64,000 nt of DNA from Desulfobacteraceae bacterium (GCA_016744295.1 JADGEQ010000004.1:1-64000); one strand, 5' to 3'. Counted from the stretch's first letter, positions 44,666-54,051 are shown. Translations and numbers: made by a program. The notes: generated by a model from the letters alone, not told the origin.

Positions 44666-46327
44666 ATGACAACAAAACTCATCACACCGACCCCAAGTGC
44701 TTACAACTACCCTTTGCTCATCAAGCAGCTTTTGGACACCCCCTTGATTTATTCGCCCGACCAGGAGATTGTCTACAGGGATAGTTTCCGCTATGACTAT
44801 AAAACTTTTGGCACTAGGGTAAAACAGCTGGCCGCCATGCTGAAAGAACAAGGGGTTAAACCCGGTGATACCGTTGCAGTCATGGACTGGGACTCCCACA
44901 GGTATCTGGAATGCTTTTTTGCCATCCCCATGATGGGGGCGGTGCTCCACACTATCAATATCCGGTTGACACCGGATCAGCTCATCTACACCATTAACCA
45001 TGCCGAAGACGATGTGATTCTGGTCAATCAAGAGTTTGTTCCCCTGCTGGAATCAGTGCAGGACCGTTTTGAAACTGTAGGAAAGGTGATTCTGCTGTCT
45101 GATACAGGTGAGATACCCACCTCGACCCTTTCTTTTTGCGGTGAATATGAAACACTGATCTCCGACACCAAACCGGAATATGATTTTCCTGATTTTGATG
45201 AAAATACCATGGCCACCACCTTTTACACCACCGGTACCACCGGGTTGCCCAAGGGGGTATTTTTCAGCCACCGCCAGATCGTACTTCATACCTATGGCGC
45301 CATGGCAGGTCTTTGTGCCTACGCCTCCCAGGCCAATATCTCCTCGGCGGATGTCTACATGCCCATCACCCCCATGTTCCATGTTCATGCCTGGGGCATG
45401 CCCTATTTGATGACCCTTTTGGGAGCCAAGCAGGTCTACCCGGGCCGGTATGACCCGGAAATGCTGCTTAAACTCATTGTTGGGGAAAAAGTAACCTATT
45501 CCCATTGTGTGCCCACCATCATGAACATGCTGCTCACCAGTCCTTCCATCAAAGATCTGGATCTTAGGGGATGGAAAGTGATCATTGGCGGATCCTCTCT
45601 TTCTAAAGGACTTTGCAAGGAAGCGCTTGGGTACGGCATCAATCTTTACACCGGATATGGCATGTCTGAAACCTGTCCTTTGCTCACCTTGGCCAATATT
45701 AAGCCCCATATGCTGGAATGGGGGGAGGATGAGCAGGTGGAAATCCGCTGTAAAACAGGCCTTCCCGTGTCCAATGTCCAGCTGGAAATTGTGGATGTAA
45801 AGGGCAACCCCCTTGCCCATGACGGCCAGACCCCCGGGGAAGTTGTGGCCCGGGCTCCCTGGCTCACCCAGGGGTATGTCAAATCCCAGGAACAAAGTGA
45901 AGAACTCTGGGCGGGCGGCTGGCTCCACACCGGTGACATCGGCGTTATTGATGATGAAGGCTATTTGAGAATAACGGACCGGCTTAAGGATGTGATCAAA
46001 ACTGGCGGAGAATGGATCTCCTCTCTGGAGTTGGAAGACATCATCAGTCAGCATCCGGCTGTGAGCGAGGTGGCCGTGGTGGGCATCCTTGATGAGAAAT
46101 GGGGAGAGCGCCCCCTGGCCATGGTGGTGGTCAAGGAGGGGTATCAGGACAAGATATCTGAAACCGATATCCAGGATTTCTGCACCTCCTTTGTGGAAAA
46201 AGGCCAGATCCCCAAATATGGGGTTCCTTCAAAAATCATTCTCAACGTCGAGATTCCCAAAACTTCCGTGGGGAAAATCAGTAAAAAAGACATCAGGGCG
46301 GAGTACAATGAGCGGGATGGCGCCTAA
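44666..46327 (+). CDS. AMP-forming acyl-CoA ligase (medium/long-chain fatty acid type)
   Basis: A 553-residue ANL-superfamily ligase that activates a carboxylic acid to its CoA thioester through an acyl-adenylate. Adenylation motifs are TFYTTGTTGLPKG, followed by GYGMSETCPLL and GWLHTGDIGVIDDEGYL; the C-terminal domain has DRLKDVIKTGGEWIS and the catalytic lysine in PKTSVGKISKKDIR. The sequence is nearest in type to fatty-acid CoA ligases of about 550 residues. AAGGAG precedes the ATG. It lies after the permease and sensor genes and would trap the imported acid. Exact substrate unknown. Confidence 0.92.
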   Translation: MTTKLITPTPSAYNYPLLIKQLLDTPLIYSPDQEIVYRDSFRYDYKTFGTRVKQLAAMLKEQGVKPGDTVAVMDWDSHRYLECFFAIPMMGAVLHTINIRLTPDQLIYTINHAEDDVILVNQEFVPLLESVQDRFETVGKVILLSDTGEIPTSTLSFCGEYETLISDTKPEYDFPDFDENTMATTFYTTGTTGLPKGVFFSHRQIVLHTYGAMAGLCAYASQANISSADVYMPITPMFHVHAWGMPYLMTLLGAKQVYPGRYDPEMLLKLIVGEKVTYSHCVPTIMNMLLTSPSIKDLDLRGWKVIIGGSSLSKGLCKEALGYGINLYTGYGMSETCPLLTLANIKPHMLEWGEDEQVEIRCKTGLPVSNVQLEIVDVKGNPLAHDGQTPGEVVARAPWLTQGYVKSQEQSEELWAGGWLHTGDIGVIDDEGYLRITDRLKDVIKTGGEWISSLELEDIISQHPAVSEVAVVGILDEKWGERPLAMVVVKEGYQDKISETDIQDFCTSFVEKGQIPKYGVPSKIILNVEIPKTSVGKISKKDIRAEYNERDGA

Positions 46328-46361
46328 CCGTAAAATCCAATTAATTTGTGAGAAGGTTTAA

Positions 46362-46414
46362 CAAAAAAAGAACCCCTGGCAGAGGGAAATTCATCTCATC
46401 CTGCCAGGGGTTCT
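46362..46414 (-). terminator. rho-independent terminator of mtnA
   Basis: AGAACCCCTGGCAG (46369-46382) and its perfect complement (46401-46414) form a 14-base stem. Read leftward it is followed by a run of seven T (A-run at 46363-46369), so it ends the leftward mtnA transcript. It also lies just after the acyl-CoA ligase stop and may work in both directions. Confidence 0.88.
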
Positions 46415-46466
46415 CCCAATATAGGGTTGGGGTCTGATTGTTTTCAGGCCTGTTTCTTTGCTCTTT

Positions 46467-47576
46467 TTATCCTATTCTTTTATCAGGGAACAGACCCATG
46501 ATATCTTTTTGGGTGGCCCTGCAGATACCTCTCTCCGTGATAAATCCTGTCACCAGGCGTGCGGGGGTTACATCAAAGGCATGGTTGGCAGCTTTGCTTG
46601 TTTCCGGCGGCACCAGCACCGATTGGATTTTTCCGTCGAGAAGGCCCTGGACATACCGGATTTCATCGGGGTCCCGCTCTTCAATGGGAATATCTTTTAT
46701 CCCGTCTGTAATGCGCCAGTCAAAGGTGGAGGAGGGAAGGGCCACATAAAAAGGGATGTCATTGTCCCTGGCGGCCAACGCCTTTAAATAGGTTCCGATT
46801 TTGTTGGCCACATCCCCGGCCCGGGTGGTCCGGTCTGTTCCCACAATGACCAGGTCCACCATTTTATGCTGCATGAGATGGCCCCCGGCATTGTCCGTGA
46901 TCACCGTGTGATCGATCCCGTGTTTGCCCAGTTCCCATGCCGTGAGGCGGGCGCCCTGGTTCAGGGGTCTTGTCTCATCCACCCAGACATGGACATCTAT
47001 ATTATTGTCAAAGGCGGTGTAAATGGGGGCCGTTGCCGTACCATACTCCACACAGGCAAGCCAGCCAGCATTGCAATGGGTGAGTATGTTGACCGGTTTG
47101 CCGTTTTTTTGTTTACTGATTTCTTGGATGATGGACATGCCGTGTTCGCCTATTTTTTGACAATTAACGGCTTCCTCCTCCACCACCTCCAGGGCTGCGG
47201 TCAGGGCAGCTTTTACCCGGGCATCGTAGGAAGTTTGTTTTAAAGCCTCATCCCGGACCCTATCCACCCCCCAGAAGAGGTTCATTGCCGTGGGTCTGGC
47301 ATTTTTGAGCCGGCTGCATTCCGCCTCAAAATAAGCGTTGTCTGCTCCCTTATTGTTTTTCTGGACCAGGCTGACATAGACCCCAAGGGCGCCGGTGGCA
47401 CCGATGAGAGGAGCTCCTCTGACATACATATCCTTGATGGCACGAATAACCTCATCCACCGTGTTCAGGTCTTCGATGACAAGTTCATGGGGAAGAAGCC
47501 GCTGGTCAATGATTTGAACGGTTTTTGAGGCGGTATCAAACCAGATAGGTCTCATCTCTTGTCCATCCACTCGCAT
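46467..47576 (-). CDS. mtnA: S-methyl-5-thioribose-1-phosphate isomerase
   Basis: A 369-residue MtnA-type isomerase of the methionine salvage pathway, converting methylthioribose 1-phosphate to methylthioribulose 1-phosphate. It belongs to the eIF2B-like fold. Typical segments are MYVRGAPLIGATGALGVY, THCNAGWLACVEYGTATAPIY with the catalytic cysteine, VDETRPLNQGARLTAWEL, and DNAGGHLM with the catalytic aspartate followed by VIVGTDRTTRAGDVANKIGTY. No other salvage gene is adjacent, so the pathway is dispersed. Confidence 0.94.
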   Translation of the reverse strand: MRVDGQEMRPIWFDTASKTVQIIDQRLLPHELVIEDLNTVDEVIRAIKDMYVRGAPLIGATGALGVYVSLVQKNNKGADNAYFEAECSRLKNARPTAMNLFWGVDRVRDEALKQTSYDARVKAALTAALEVVEEEAVNCQKIGEHGMSIIQEISKQKNGKPVNILTHCNAGWLACVEYGTATAPIYTAFDNNIDVHVWVDETRPLNQGARLTAWELGKHGIDHTVITDNAGGHLMQHKMVDLVIVGTDRTTRAGDVANKIGTYLKALAARDNDIPFYVALPSSTFDWRITDGIKDIPIEERDPDEIRYVQGLLDGKIQSVLVPPETSKAANHAFDVTPARLVTGFITERGICRATQKDIMGLFPDKRIG

Positions 47577-47634
47577 ATTTAATTCTCCAATATCTGTTTT
47601 TTTAATGTTTTTTGAAGGTTAAAATTAAGTAAAA

Positions 47635-48297
47635 CTAGAAATTTTTTATAAAATCATCCGCTTCCCTGATGGAAAGATTCATGTCATCAATGAGAGAGGC
47701 CACCTCTCGTTCAATGGAATATACTTCACCCCCCAGGGAACCCACTGCCTTGGCATTTAGGTTATGCTTCAGGTAGAGGGTATAATCCTTAAGTTTTGTC
47801 AAAACCGGGTACATTCCACGGGTGGACTTGTTCATGGCCCGTTCCAGTTGTTTGTATCGTTTTTTTGCGTCGGACAGGGAGCGTTGGCTGGAGGATTTGA
47901 GTCGGGTGTCATTGATCTGCTTGATCTCATCTCCCCATTCGGCAAATAGATCCGATCCCACCTGTTTTACGGTGCCGATCCGTTTTTCAATCTGCCGGGC
48001 CCTGGCATCACAATCTTCATAGCTGTCCTTTAGATTGTCGTAAAATGTTTCTAAATCTCCGCCGTCAAAGGCATAGAGCTCCTTGATGCGGGTGAGGGCA
48101 TCCTTGAATTCTTCCTGGGCGCGGGTTTGGCTGACCTTTACATCCTTCACATCATCCACAAGGATATGGCGTTTTTCCTTGCCGATTTTTTCCATGGCAG
48201 AATAATAGGCCGTGCTGCAGCCGGATAAAAATAGCACTACACCCAAGGCAATTGTAAACAATACGGGCCTAGAGGGTTTTAAAAAGGTAGTTTTCAT
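47635..48297 (-). CDS. DUF2959 lipoprotein
   Basis: A 220-residue protein with a signal peptide and lipobox FLSGCSTAYYSAMEKIG. The rest is almost wholly helical and charged, with long coiled-coil-like stretches (RAQEEFKDALTRIKELYAF, KKRYKQLERAMNKSTRGMYP), matching DUF2959. Function is unknown. It is 58 bases upstream of mtnA on the same strand and may be co-transcribed. Confidence 0.88.
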   Translation of the reverse strand: MKTTFLKPSRPVLFTIALGVVLFLSGCSTAYYSAMEKIGKEKRHILVDDVKDVKVSQTRAQEEFKDALTRIKELYAFDGGDLETFYDNLKDSYEDCDARARQIEKRIGTVKQVGSDLFAEWGDEIKQINDTRLKSSSQRSLSDAKKRYKQLERAMNKSTRGMYPVLTKLKDYTLYLKHNLNAKAVGSLGGEVYSIEREVASLIDDMNLSIREADDFIKNF

Positions 48298-48553
48298 TCT
48301 GTGCTCCCTTTATAGTGTTTGGTATTTTTTTTAAATGCAAAACCCTTTATACCAGATCACCCGGGTTTATTTAATCCTTTTTTTGACCGGCAACCCCGGG
48401 CTGTTGGATATTTTTGGCCAACCGGGTTGTTGCCGGGTATTTTTGTTGACTTTCCTTGGTTTTTTTATTTAATTTGGGTTATCCTGTTTTTCTCTAGAAT
48501 TTTTAATTATAAAGTTTTTAATCCCAAAAACCCCAATGAAATGGAGATGCGCC

Positions 48554-49405
48554 ATGGAATTGAATCAATTGAACTCATTACCGGCATTCTTGGACCGACT
48601 TGGCCTGGATGAAGACCCCATGGCCATGTTTTTTACAAATGAAAAACCTTCCCAGGGATATTCTCCCAATCCCATGGAGATGCCCACCCGGGAAAAAGAA
48701 GAGAAGGATGAAGTGGACTGGCAGGATGTTTTTTCACAATTTTCCTGTGTCATTGGTAATATCTGGCTGGCCCGGAAAAAAAAGACCTGTGCCTGGTTTT
48801 CCCCCCGGCATTTTGGATGTCCTGGGGGCGCCTTTTGGCTGGGATTTAACAAGCCCCAGGCCGAGACCATTATTCAGTATGTTTCCACCGGGATTCCCGG
48901 CCGCATGGAGGGGGAGTTCTATTGCGACTCTCCCGACCGTTTAAGACAGATTCTTGAAGCGGTTGATCCGGTCCCGGCCAAACAGGAGTATTGTGTGTTC
49001 AAGCCCATCAGTCAGTTAGAAAAGGACGAAATTCCGGTTCTGGTTTCTTTCTTTTCCCGGCCGGAATCCCTGGGCGGCCTCCACCAGTTGGCCACCTTTG
49101 TCACCGGGGATCCGGAGGTTGTGGCATCCCCCTGGAGCGCTGCCTGCGGCAGTCTGGTTGTTTGGCCCCTGCACTATCTTGAAAAAGGAGAGCAGCGGGC
49201 TGTCATCGGTGGGTGGGACCCCTCTGCCAGGAAATTTTTCAAGACAGATGAACTGACATTTACCATTCCCTTTGAAATGTTTCAAAAGATGCTCAACCGG
49301 TATGGAGATTCTTTTTTAAAGACAAAAACCTGGGACAATGTTCATAAAAAAATCAATAAAAGCAAACGGGCATGGAAGGAAGACAACAGTGATACAGACA
49401 AATGA
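48554..49405 (+). CDS. DUF169 family protein
   Basis: A 283-residue cytoplasmic protein of the DUF169 (COG2043) group, found mostly in anaerobes and of unknown function. Characteristic parts are LGLDEDPMAMFF near the start, a cysteine-rich middle (CAWFSPRHFGCPGGAFWLGF), and VVASPWSAACGSLVVWPL. The cysteines may bind a metal or cofactor. The start at 48554 is favoured because GGAG lies 7 bases upstream; an ATG at 48536 lacks a site. Its 3' end overlaps the start of nhaA. Confidence 0.85.
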   Translation: MELNQLNSLPAFLDRLGLDEDPMAMFFTNEKPSQGYSPNPMEMPTREKEEKDEVDWQDVFSQFSCVIGNIWLARKKKTCAWFSPRHFGCPGGAFWLGFNKPQAETIIQYVSTGIPGRMEGEFYCDSPDRLRQILEAVDPVPAKQEYCVFKPISQLEKDEIPVLVSFFSRPESLGGLHQLATFVTGDPEVVASPWSAACGSLVVWPLHYLEKGEQRAVIGGWDPSARKFFKTDELTFTIPFEMFQKMLNRYGDSFLKTKTWDNVHKKINKSKRAWKEDNSDTDK

Positions 49406-50750
49406 GATACAGACAAATGAAAAACCAGCGTCCTTTTTTAGAATATCAAAATTTATAAGGCAGGAGACCCTGGGAGGAATCCTTTTGATTCTTGCCACAT
49501 TGATTGCGGTGGTTTGGGCAAACTCTTCTTTCTATGAGGCATACCACTACCTGTCCCACGAGGTCAGAGTGGGTACAACCTTTGGTGATTTTAACTTTTC
49601 CCTCCACCATTGGGTTAATGACGGGCTCATGGCCCTGTTCTTTTTTACCATCGGCCTTGAGATTAAACGGGAAGTCATGGGAGGAGAGCTGTCCTCTCTG
49701 AAAAAAGCCGCCCTTCCGGTTATGGCCGCCATCGGCGGCATGGTGGTTCCGGCCCTGGTTTTTTTATTGTTCACGGGCGACAGTCCTGATTATTCAGCAG
49801 GATGGGGAATTCCCATGGCCACAGATATTGCCTTTGCCCTCGGCATCCTTGCTCTTTTGGGCAGTCGGGTGAATATTAATCTGAAAATATTTTTAACCGC
49901 CCTGGCCATTGCAGATGATCTGGGGGCGATTCTGGTGATTGCGGTTTTTTATACAGATACCATCAACTATTATCAGCTGGGCATTGCCATGGCTGCCATT
50001 CTTGTTTTGATTGCGGGTAATAAAATGGGGGTTCGGTCCACTCTGTTTTACGGCTTTGTAGGGCTTGTCGGTGTCTGGTTGGCTTTCTTTTTTTCAGGGG
50101 TTCATGCTACCATTGCAGGGGTTCTCATTGCATTTACCATTCCTGCCAAGGCCAAAATCAATGAAGTGGATTATATAGACAACCTTTGCACCCTGCTGAC
50201 AAAATTTGAAGATGAAAAACGAAACAATTCAAAATTATTGACAAGTGAACAGGCCCATTTGATTGAAAAAATTGAAACACTGGGCAATGATGCCCATACC
50301 CCCCTCCAGCGGTTGGAACATATCCTTCATCCCATATCCGCCTACTTGATTATTCCCGTTTTTGCCCTGTTCAATGCCGGAGTCCGCATTGAAGGCAATA
50401 TTATGGATATGCTACTGCATCCTGTCTCCCTTGGCATCATTGCCGGGCTTGTGCTTGGCAAATTTATCGGGATTTCTATTTTCAGTCATCTGGTTATCAA
50501 ACTGAGACTGGCAGCTCTTCCCGAAGGTATGTGCTTCCGGGATATTTACGGCGCTGCCCTGTTGGCGGGCATTGGGTTTACCATGTCTATCTTTATTTCA
50601 GACCTTGCCTTTTCAGATCCCCAATTGATTCAGGTTGCAAAGGTTGGGATATTTATGGCATCCATACTTTCTGCTGTTCTGGGTGTTCTCATTCTTTTGA
50701 GCGGGAACAGCCGCGCAACCGGGCCGGCTGTTCCATTGCAAAAAAATTGA
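49389..50750 (+). CDS. nhaA: Na+/H+ antiporter NhaA
   Basis: A 453-residue (GTG start) sodium/proton antiporter of the inner membrane. It contains about 12 membrane segments. Family motifs include DGLMALFFFTIGLEIKREVM, WGIPMATDIAFALGILALLG and the ion-binding ALAIADDLGAILVIAVFYT with the paired aspartates. A soluble loop of about 70 residues (KINEVDYIDNLCTLLTKFED onwards) separates the two halves. The frame could begin at ATG 49338, but GTG 49389 has GGAAGGAAG upstream and leaves a smaller overlap with the DUF169 gene. It is convergent with the multiheme cytochrome gene. Confidence 0.94.
   Translation: MIQTNEIQTNEKPASFFRISKFIRQETLGGILLILATLIAVVWANSSFYEAYHYLSHEVRVGTTFGDFNFSLHHWVNDGLMALFFFTIGLEIKREVMGGELSSLKKAALPVMAAIGGMVVPALVFLLFTGDSPDYSAGWGIPMATDIAFALGILALLGSRVNINLKIFLTALAIADDLGAILVIAVFYTDTINYYQLGIAMAAILVLIAGNKMGVRSTLFYGFVGLVGVWLAFFFSGVHATIAGVLIAFTIPAKAKINEVDYIDNLCTLLTKFEDEKRNNSKLLTSEQAHLIEKIETLGNDAHTPLQRLEHILHPISAYLIIPVFALFNAGVRIEGNIMDMLLHPVSLGIIAGLVLGKFIGISIFSHLVIKLRLAALPEGMCFRDIYGAALLAGIGFTMSIFISDLAFSDPQLIQVAKVGIFMASILSAVLGVLILLSGNSRATGPAVPLQKN
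49391..49420. repeat. 15-base tandem duplication over a stop/start junction
   Basis: GATACAGACAAATGA occurs at 49391-49405 and again at 49406-49420. The DUF169 stop (TGA, 49403-49405) ends the first copy. In the nhaA frame it encodes a doubled IQTNE peptide. Confidence 0.85.
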
Positions 50751-50756
50751 AAGGGC

Positions 50757-51608
50757 TTAGCTGTCCGTATGGCACTCATTGCAGGCAAGAGGTCCATGTA
50801 CCGGCAGCATACTTTCATCAAGAGTGCCGGTTTTTTCCAGGCGGGTTCTTTGTTTGCTGAGGTCACGGTGACATTCAATGCAGGCTTTATGATAGGCTGC
50901 CAAAAAGTATAGGCTGTTTCTTGGGTCATTGATATTTCTGGTTTTCTCGTCGGCCTCCGCTTGGTCATGGCAGTCTGCTGTGGTACAGTTTTGAACCGGG
51001 CTTTCACCATCCCACTCGTGGTGGCAGGTTTGACAGGCATAGTCAAAATGCCCTCCATGGGGAAACTCAACGGGGGGTCGTTTTGTATCGGTTCCCTCGG
51101 GGGCGGTGAGGGTCAGGGTGCCCATGGGAATGTCAAGGGCGTCAACTGATCTTTCGACCGCTGCCTGGCTTGCCGGGTGACACTGTTCACAGGTCACCGG
51201 CGCTGTGCTGGTGGACATGGAATTTTTCTTGTTTTCTTCCAATTGGTTGCGATGGCATTCCCGACAGACTCTGTGGTAGGCGCCGGTAAGTGATTTGACC
51301 TTTCTATCGCGCAATGGTGTGCTGCCCGGGGGGGAGGCCCATAACTTTTCATGGCAGCCAGAGGAGGCACATCCCTCCACCGGGCTGACCTTATCCCATT
51401 CGTGGTGGCAGCTTTTGCAGGAGAACTGAAAGTGGGTTGAATGGGGGAATACGACGGGTGACATCTTTGTTTTTGAATGGGCAGGTGCGGCAAGCATCAT
51501 TGTTCCCGTTGGCAGGCTGAGCTCGTCCTGACTTTCCTGGGCAAAAATTAGGTCGCCTGTTATTAGAATGATTGCAAGGGAATATGCAAAAAACAAGTAT
51601 CGCGTCAT
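50757..51608 (-). CDS. octaheme cytochrome, tandem tetraheme c3 modules
   Basis: A 283-residue periplasmic cytochrome with a signal peptide ending near IFAQESQ. Eight heme-binding motifs are present: CKSCH, CASSGCH, CRECH, CEQCH, then CQTCH, CTTADCH, CIECH, CNECH. The order CXXCH, CX4CH, CXXCH, CXXCH occurs twice, and flanking text also repeats (VVFPHSTHFQFSCKSCHHEW versus VEFPHGGHFDYACQTCHHEW), so it is an internal duplication of a cytochrome c3-type tetraheme unit. It likely carries electrons in the periplasm. The ATG at 51608 follows GAGGAG. No partner dehydrogenase is adjacent. Confidence 0.93.
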   Translation of the reverse strand: MTRYLFFAYSLAIILITGDLIFAQESQDELSLPTGTMMLAAPAHSKTKMSPVVFPHSTHFQFSCKSCHHEWDKVSPVEGCASSGCHEKLWASPPGSTPLRDRKVKSLTGAYHRVCRECHRNQLEENKKNSMSTSTAPVTCEQCHPASQAAVERSVDALDIPMGTLTLTAPEGTDTKRPPVEFPHGGHFDYACQTCHHEWDGESPVQNCTTADCHDQAEADEKTRNINDPRNSLYFLAAYHKACIECHRDLSKQRTRLEKTGTLDESMLPVHGPLACNECHTDS

Positions 51609-51920
51609 CGTATTTCTCCTCTGTAACGGATTGAACATCTATTGTATCCTTATCTTATCCTTATGGAACTGGAAAATTATACTTTTAGTGATCTATAATA
51701 GGTGTTTTAGACAAAATCAATATGTAAAGCTTTAAATTTAAAAAAAATATTTTCCGGCACCACTGAATTTTTGTCCCCATACCTTGTGCTGGTGTTAGAA
51801 AAACAGAGTTGGTGGCGGTTTTGGGGATAACAATGGGTTCTTTTTTTACCTGCACCTATGCTAAGATAAACTGAGTTTTATTTTTGTCGTAATTTAAAGG
51901 GACAGGAAACCAACGTTTTT
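51609..51920. other. intergenic region between divergent genes
   Basis: These 312 bases separate the cytochrome and the methyltransferase genes. TATAAT-like boxes occur in both directions (around 51640-51700), but none has a good -35 partner. No reading frame or repeat of note was seen. Confidence 0.4.
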
Positions 51921-52634
51921 ATGCAAACCGCTATTTTAGAGCCAACAAAAGATCCCCTGGGTGCCATGCTGCTTGATTATTGGAATGGCAGAAAACAGGC
52001 CTTTGTAACCATTGATTCCAGCTTGCTTGAGATGTCGCAAATGAGTGGTGAAATCATGTTCCGCAGGGCAGATCAAATGGGCCCCATTGAGCTTAAGGCG
52101 TTGGGATTGTGCCGGGGCAGAATTCTGGATGTGGGTGCCGGCAGCGGTTGCCACAGTCTCTATCTCCAGGAACAGGGTAACAAGGTGGCGGCCTTGGATA
52201 TATCCCCGGGCTGTATTGAGGTGATGGAGAAACAAAAGGTGGACCTAAGGGTTCATAACAGCCTTTTTAATCTTGAAGATCAAGTGTATGACACCCTGCT
52301 CATGCTCATGAACGGCATTGGGATCTGCGGGACCCTGGATGGGTTGAATCTGTTTTTTCAATATATAAAACCCTTGTTAAGGGCTGGCGGCCAGGTCATT
52401 GCCGACTCCACTGATCTTGGATCATTCCAGGATGACACCAAATTTGTTTCCCGGGGAGACCGGTATTACGGGGAAATCGATTTTGTCATGGGTTACAAGG
52501 AGATAAAAGGAGACCCCTTTGAATGGCTCTATGTTGACTATGCCACCTTGACCCATTGTGCGGCCTTCCACGGGTGGCAGTGTGATCTGATAATGGAGGA
52601 GGAGGGCGGAAAATATCTGGTCAGAATCCATTGA
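51921..52634 (+). CDS. class I SAM-dependent methyltransferase
   Basis: A 237-residue methyltransferase. The SAM-binding motif I is GRILDVGAGSGCHSLYLQ (about 68-85), motif II NKVAALDISPGCIEVM, and the loop DTLLMLMNGIGICGTLDGL follows. The C-terminal half ends with a KYLVRIH strand. The methyl acceptor is unknown. A glycine-poor, tyrosine-rich stretch (RYYGEIDFVMGYKEI) may shape the substrate site. Not obviously in an operon. Confidence 0.82.
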   Translation: MQTAILEPTKDPLGAMLLDYWNGRKQAFVTIDSSLLEMSQMSGEIMFRRADQMGPIELKALGLCRGRILDVGAGSGCHSLYLQEQGNKVAALDISPGCIEVMEKQKVDLRVHNSLFNLEDQVYDTLLMLMNGIGICGTLDGLNLFFQYIKPLLRAGGQVIADSTDLGSFQDDTKFVSRGDRYYGEIDFVMGYKEIKGDPFEWLYVDYATLTHCAAFHGWQCDLIMEEEGGKYLVRIH

Positions 52635-52768
52635 TGTGCTGTCCCTTTTTGAGGTATAATCAGGCGTATGGTCAAGCGGGGACAAAGAATAAAAGATGTC
52701 TCTGGATGATGTTAAGCTTCCTGTGAATGATAGAGATAGAAGGACAATTTTTAAAAAGGAGGAAACCC

Positions 52769-53110
52769 ATGACCCTTATACACAGAGTAGATGTAAAAGA
52801 GAAATTTGAGGTCCAGGCCTATGAGAAACCCCAGACTATGGATATGCATACCCATATCCCCTTTTCCGGTTCTCCCAGAAAGCACCCTAGTGAAAATGAT
52901 AAGATCCTTTTGATTGCAGATCCCTTTACAACCAACACCTTTTACTATGAGTTTAAAGTTGCAGATATTGGATTTGCCGAAGAACTTTCCAACATGACCA
53001 ATATAGATGGGGATGCCATCCCCATGGCACGGATCTGGGTTAAAAAGCAAAGCATAGGGGTTCGGTGTACGCCTTTTCTTGTGGATGCTCTGGTTCCCCA
53101 CAGATCCTGA
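52769..53110 (+). CDS. conserved-looking hypothetical protein
   Basis: A 113-residue soluble protein starting MTLIHRVDVKEKFEVQAY. It contains KILLIADPFTTNTFYYEFKVADIGFAEE and ends near GVRCTPFLVDALVPHRS. The ATG at 52769 follows AAAAAGGAGG, so the longer frame to 52727 is rejected. No family recognised; beta-rich composition. It follows the methyltransferase by 134 bases. Confidence 0.65.
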   Translation: MTLIHRVDVKEKFEVQAYEKPQTMDMHTHIPFSGSPRKHPSENDKILLIADPFTTNTFYYEFKVADIGFAEELSNMTNIDGDAIPMARIWVKKQSIGVRCTPFLVDALVPHRS

Positions 53111-53131
53111 CACCTTTTCCCCGGGTCAGGA
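53105..53131. terminator. hairpin between convergent genes
   Basis: TCCTGAC (53105-53111) pairs with GTCAGGA (53125-53131) around a 13-base loop that includes the end of the small gene. It may end both converging transcripts, though T-runs are poor. Confidence 0.4.
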
Positions 53132-53152
53132 GATTGTGTTTGAAAATGGCAG

Positions 53153-53902
53153 CTATCCGATATAACCGCCGTCCACACCCAAGACCTGGCCTGTGATATA
53201 TCCGGCATCCTTTGAGGAAAGAAATACAAAGATGGGGACAATCTCCTGGATCTCTGCAAATCGGCCCAGCTGGATTCTGGATTTGTACAGATTGCACAAT
53301 TGTTCATCTGCCTGGAGTTTTTCTGTCATGTCTGTCTTGGTAACCCCAGGGCAGACCGCATTCACATTGATTCCGTTTTTGCCCAGTTCCCGGGCGGCGG
53401 ATTTGGTAAATCCGATCACACCGGCCTTGGCAGAGGCGTAATTGATCTGTCCGATGGTGCCAAACAGCCCGGCGGTGGAAACCACATTGATGATCCTGCC
53501 CCAGTTTTGTTTCTTCATATGTTTTGCAGCGGCCTGGGAAGTATTGAAAATTCCCTTGAGGTGGACATTTACCACAAGATCCCAGTCCTTTTCGGCCATG
53601 TTGACAAGCATTGAGGGTTTGGAAACGCCTGCATTGTTGATGAGAATATCCACCCCGCCCAGTTGGTCAACAGCTTGTTCTACCATGTTTTTTGCTTGTT
53701 CAAACTGGCTGATGTCTGCATTGACTGCCAGGGCCTTTCTTCCAAGTTCCCGAATCGCTTCTGCTGTTTTCTCTGCTGCGCCGTCGGTGCCAAAATCATT
53801 TATCAGAATATTTGCCCCTGCCTTGGCCAGGGCAATGGCAACGGCCTTGCCAATTCCTTTTCCCGCCCCTGTAACAATGGCTGTTTTATTTTTTAGCTTC
53901 AT
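53153..53902 (-). CDS. FabG-type short-chain dehydrogenase/reductase
   Basis: A 249-residue classical SDR. The NAD(P) motif is VTGAGKGIGKAVAIALA, followed by INNAGVSKPS. The active site has the serine in INVVSTAG and YASAKAG with the Tyr and Lys. The C-terminal QVLGVDGGYIG is typical of 3-oxoacyl-ACP reductases, but many FabG-like proteins act in other pathways. ATG 53902 is chosen over a GTG at 53914 because GGAG lies 6 bases before it. It follows trpA by 149 bases on the same strand, so co-transcription with trpBA is uncertain. Confidence 0.9.
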   Translation of the reverse strand: MKLKNKTAIVTGAGKGIGKAVAIALAKAGANILINDFGTDGAAEKTAEAIRELGRKALAVNADISQFEQAKNMVEQAVDQLGGVDILINNAGVSKPSMLVNMAEKDWDLVVNVHLKGIFNTSQAAAKHMKKQNWGRIINVVSTAGLFGTIGQINYASAKAGVIGFTKSAARELGKNGINVNAVCPGVTKTDMTEKLQADEQLCNLYKSRIQLGRFAEIQEIVPIFVFLSSKDAGYITGQVLGVDGGYIG

Positions 53903-54051
53903 TCTCTTCTCCACCAGGATGTTTGTAAAGGCGAAGCTTTACTCCCTATGGGAAGATAATTCAACCATAAAGATCATCCTCATGGTTGCCCAGCCCCGAA
54001 TTTTTTGCGGATCTGTTACAAAAAATCATGCAAAAGGGGGGTGTTTGACCA

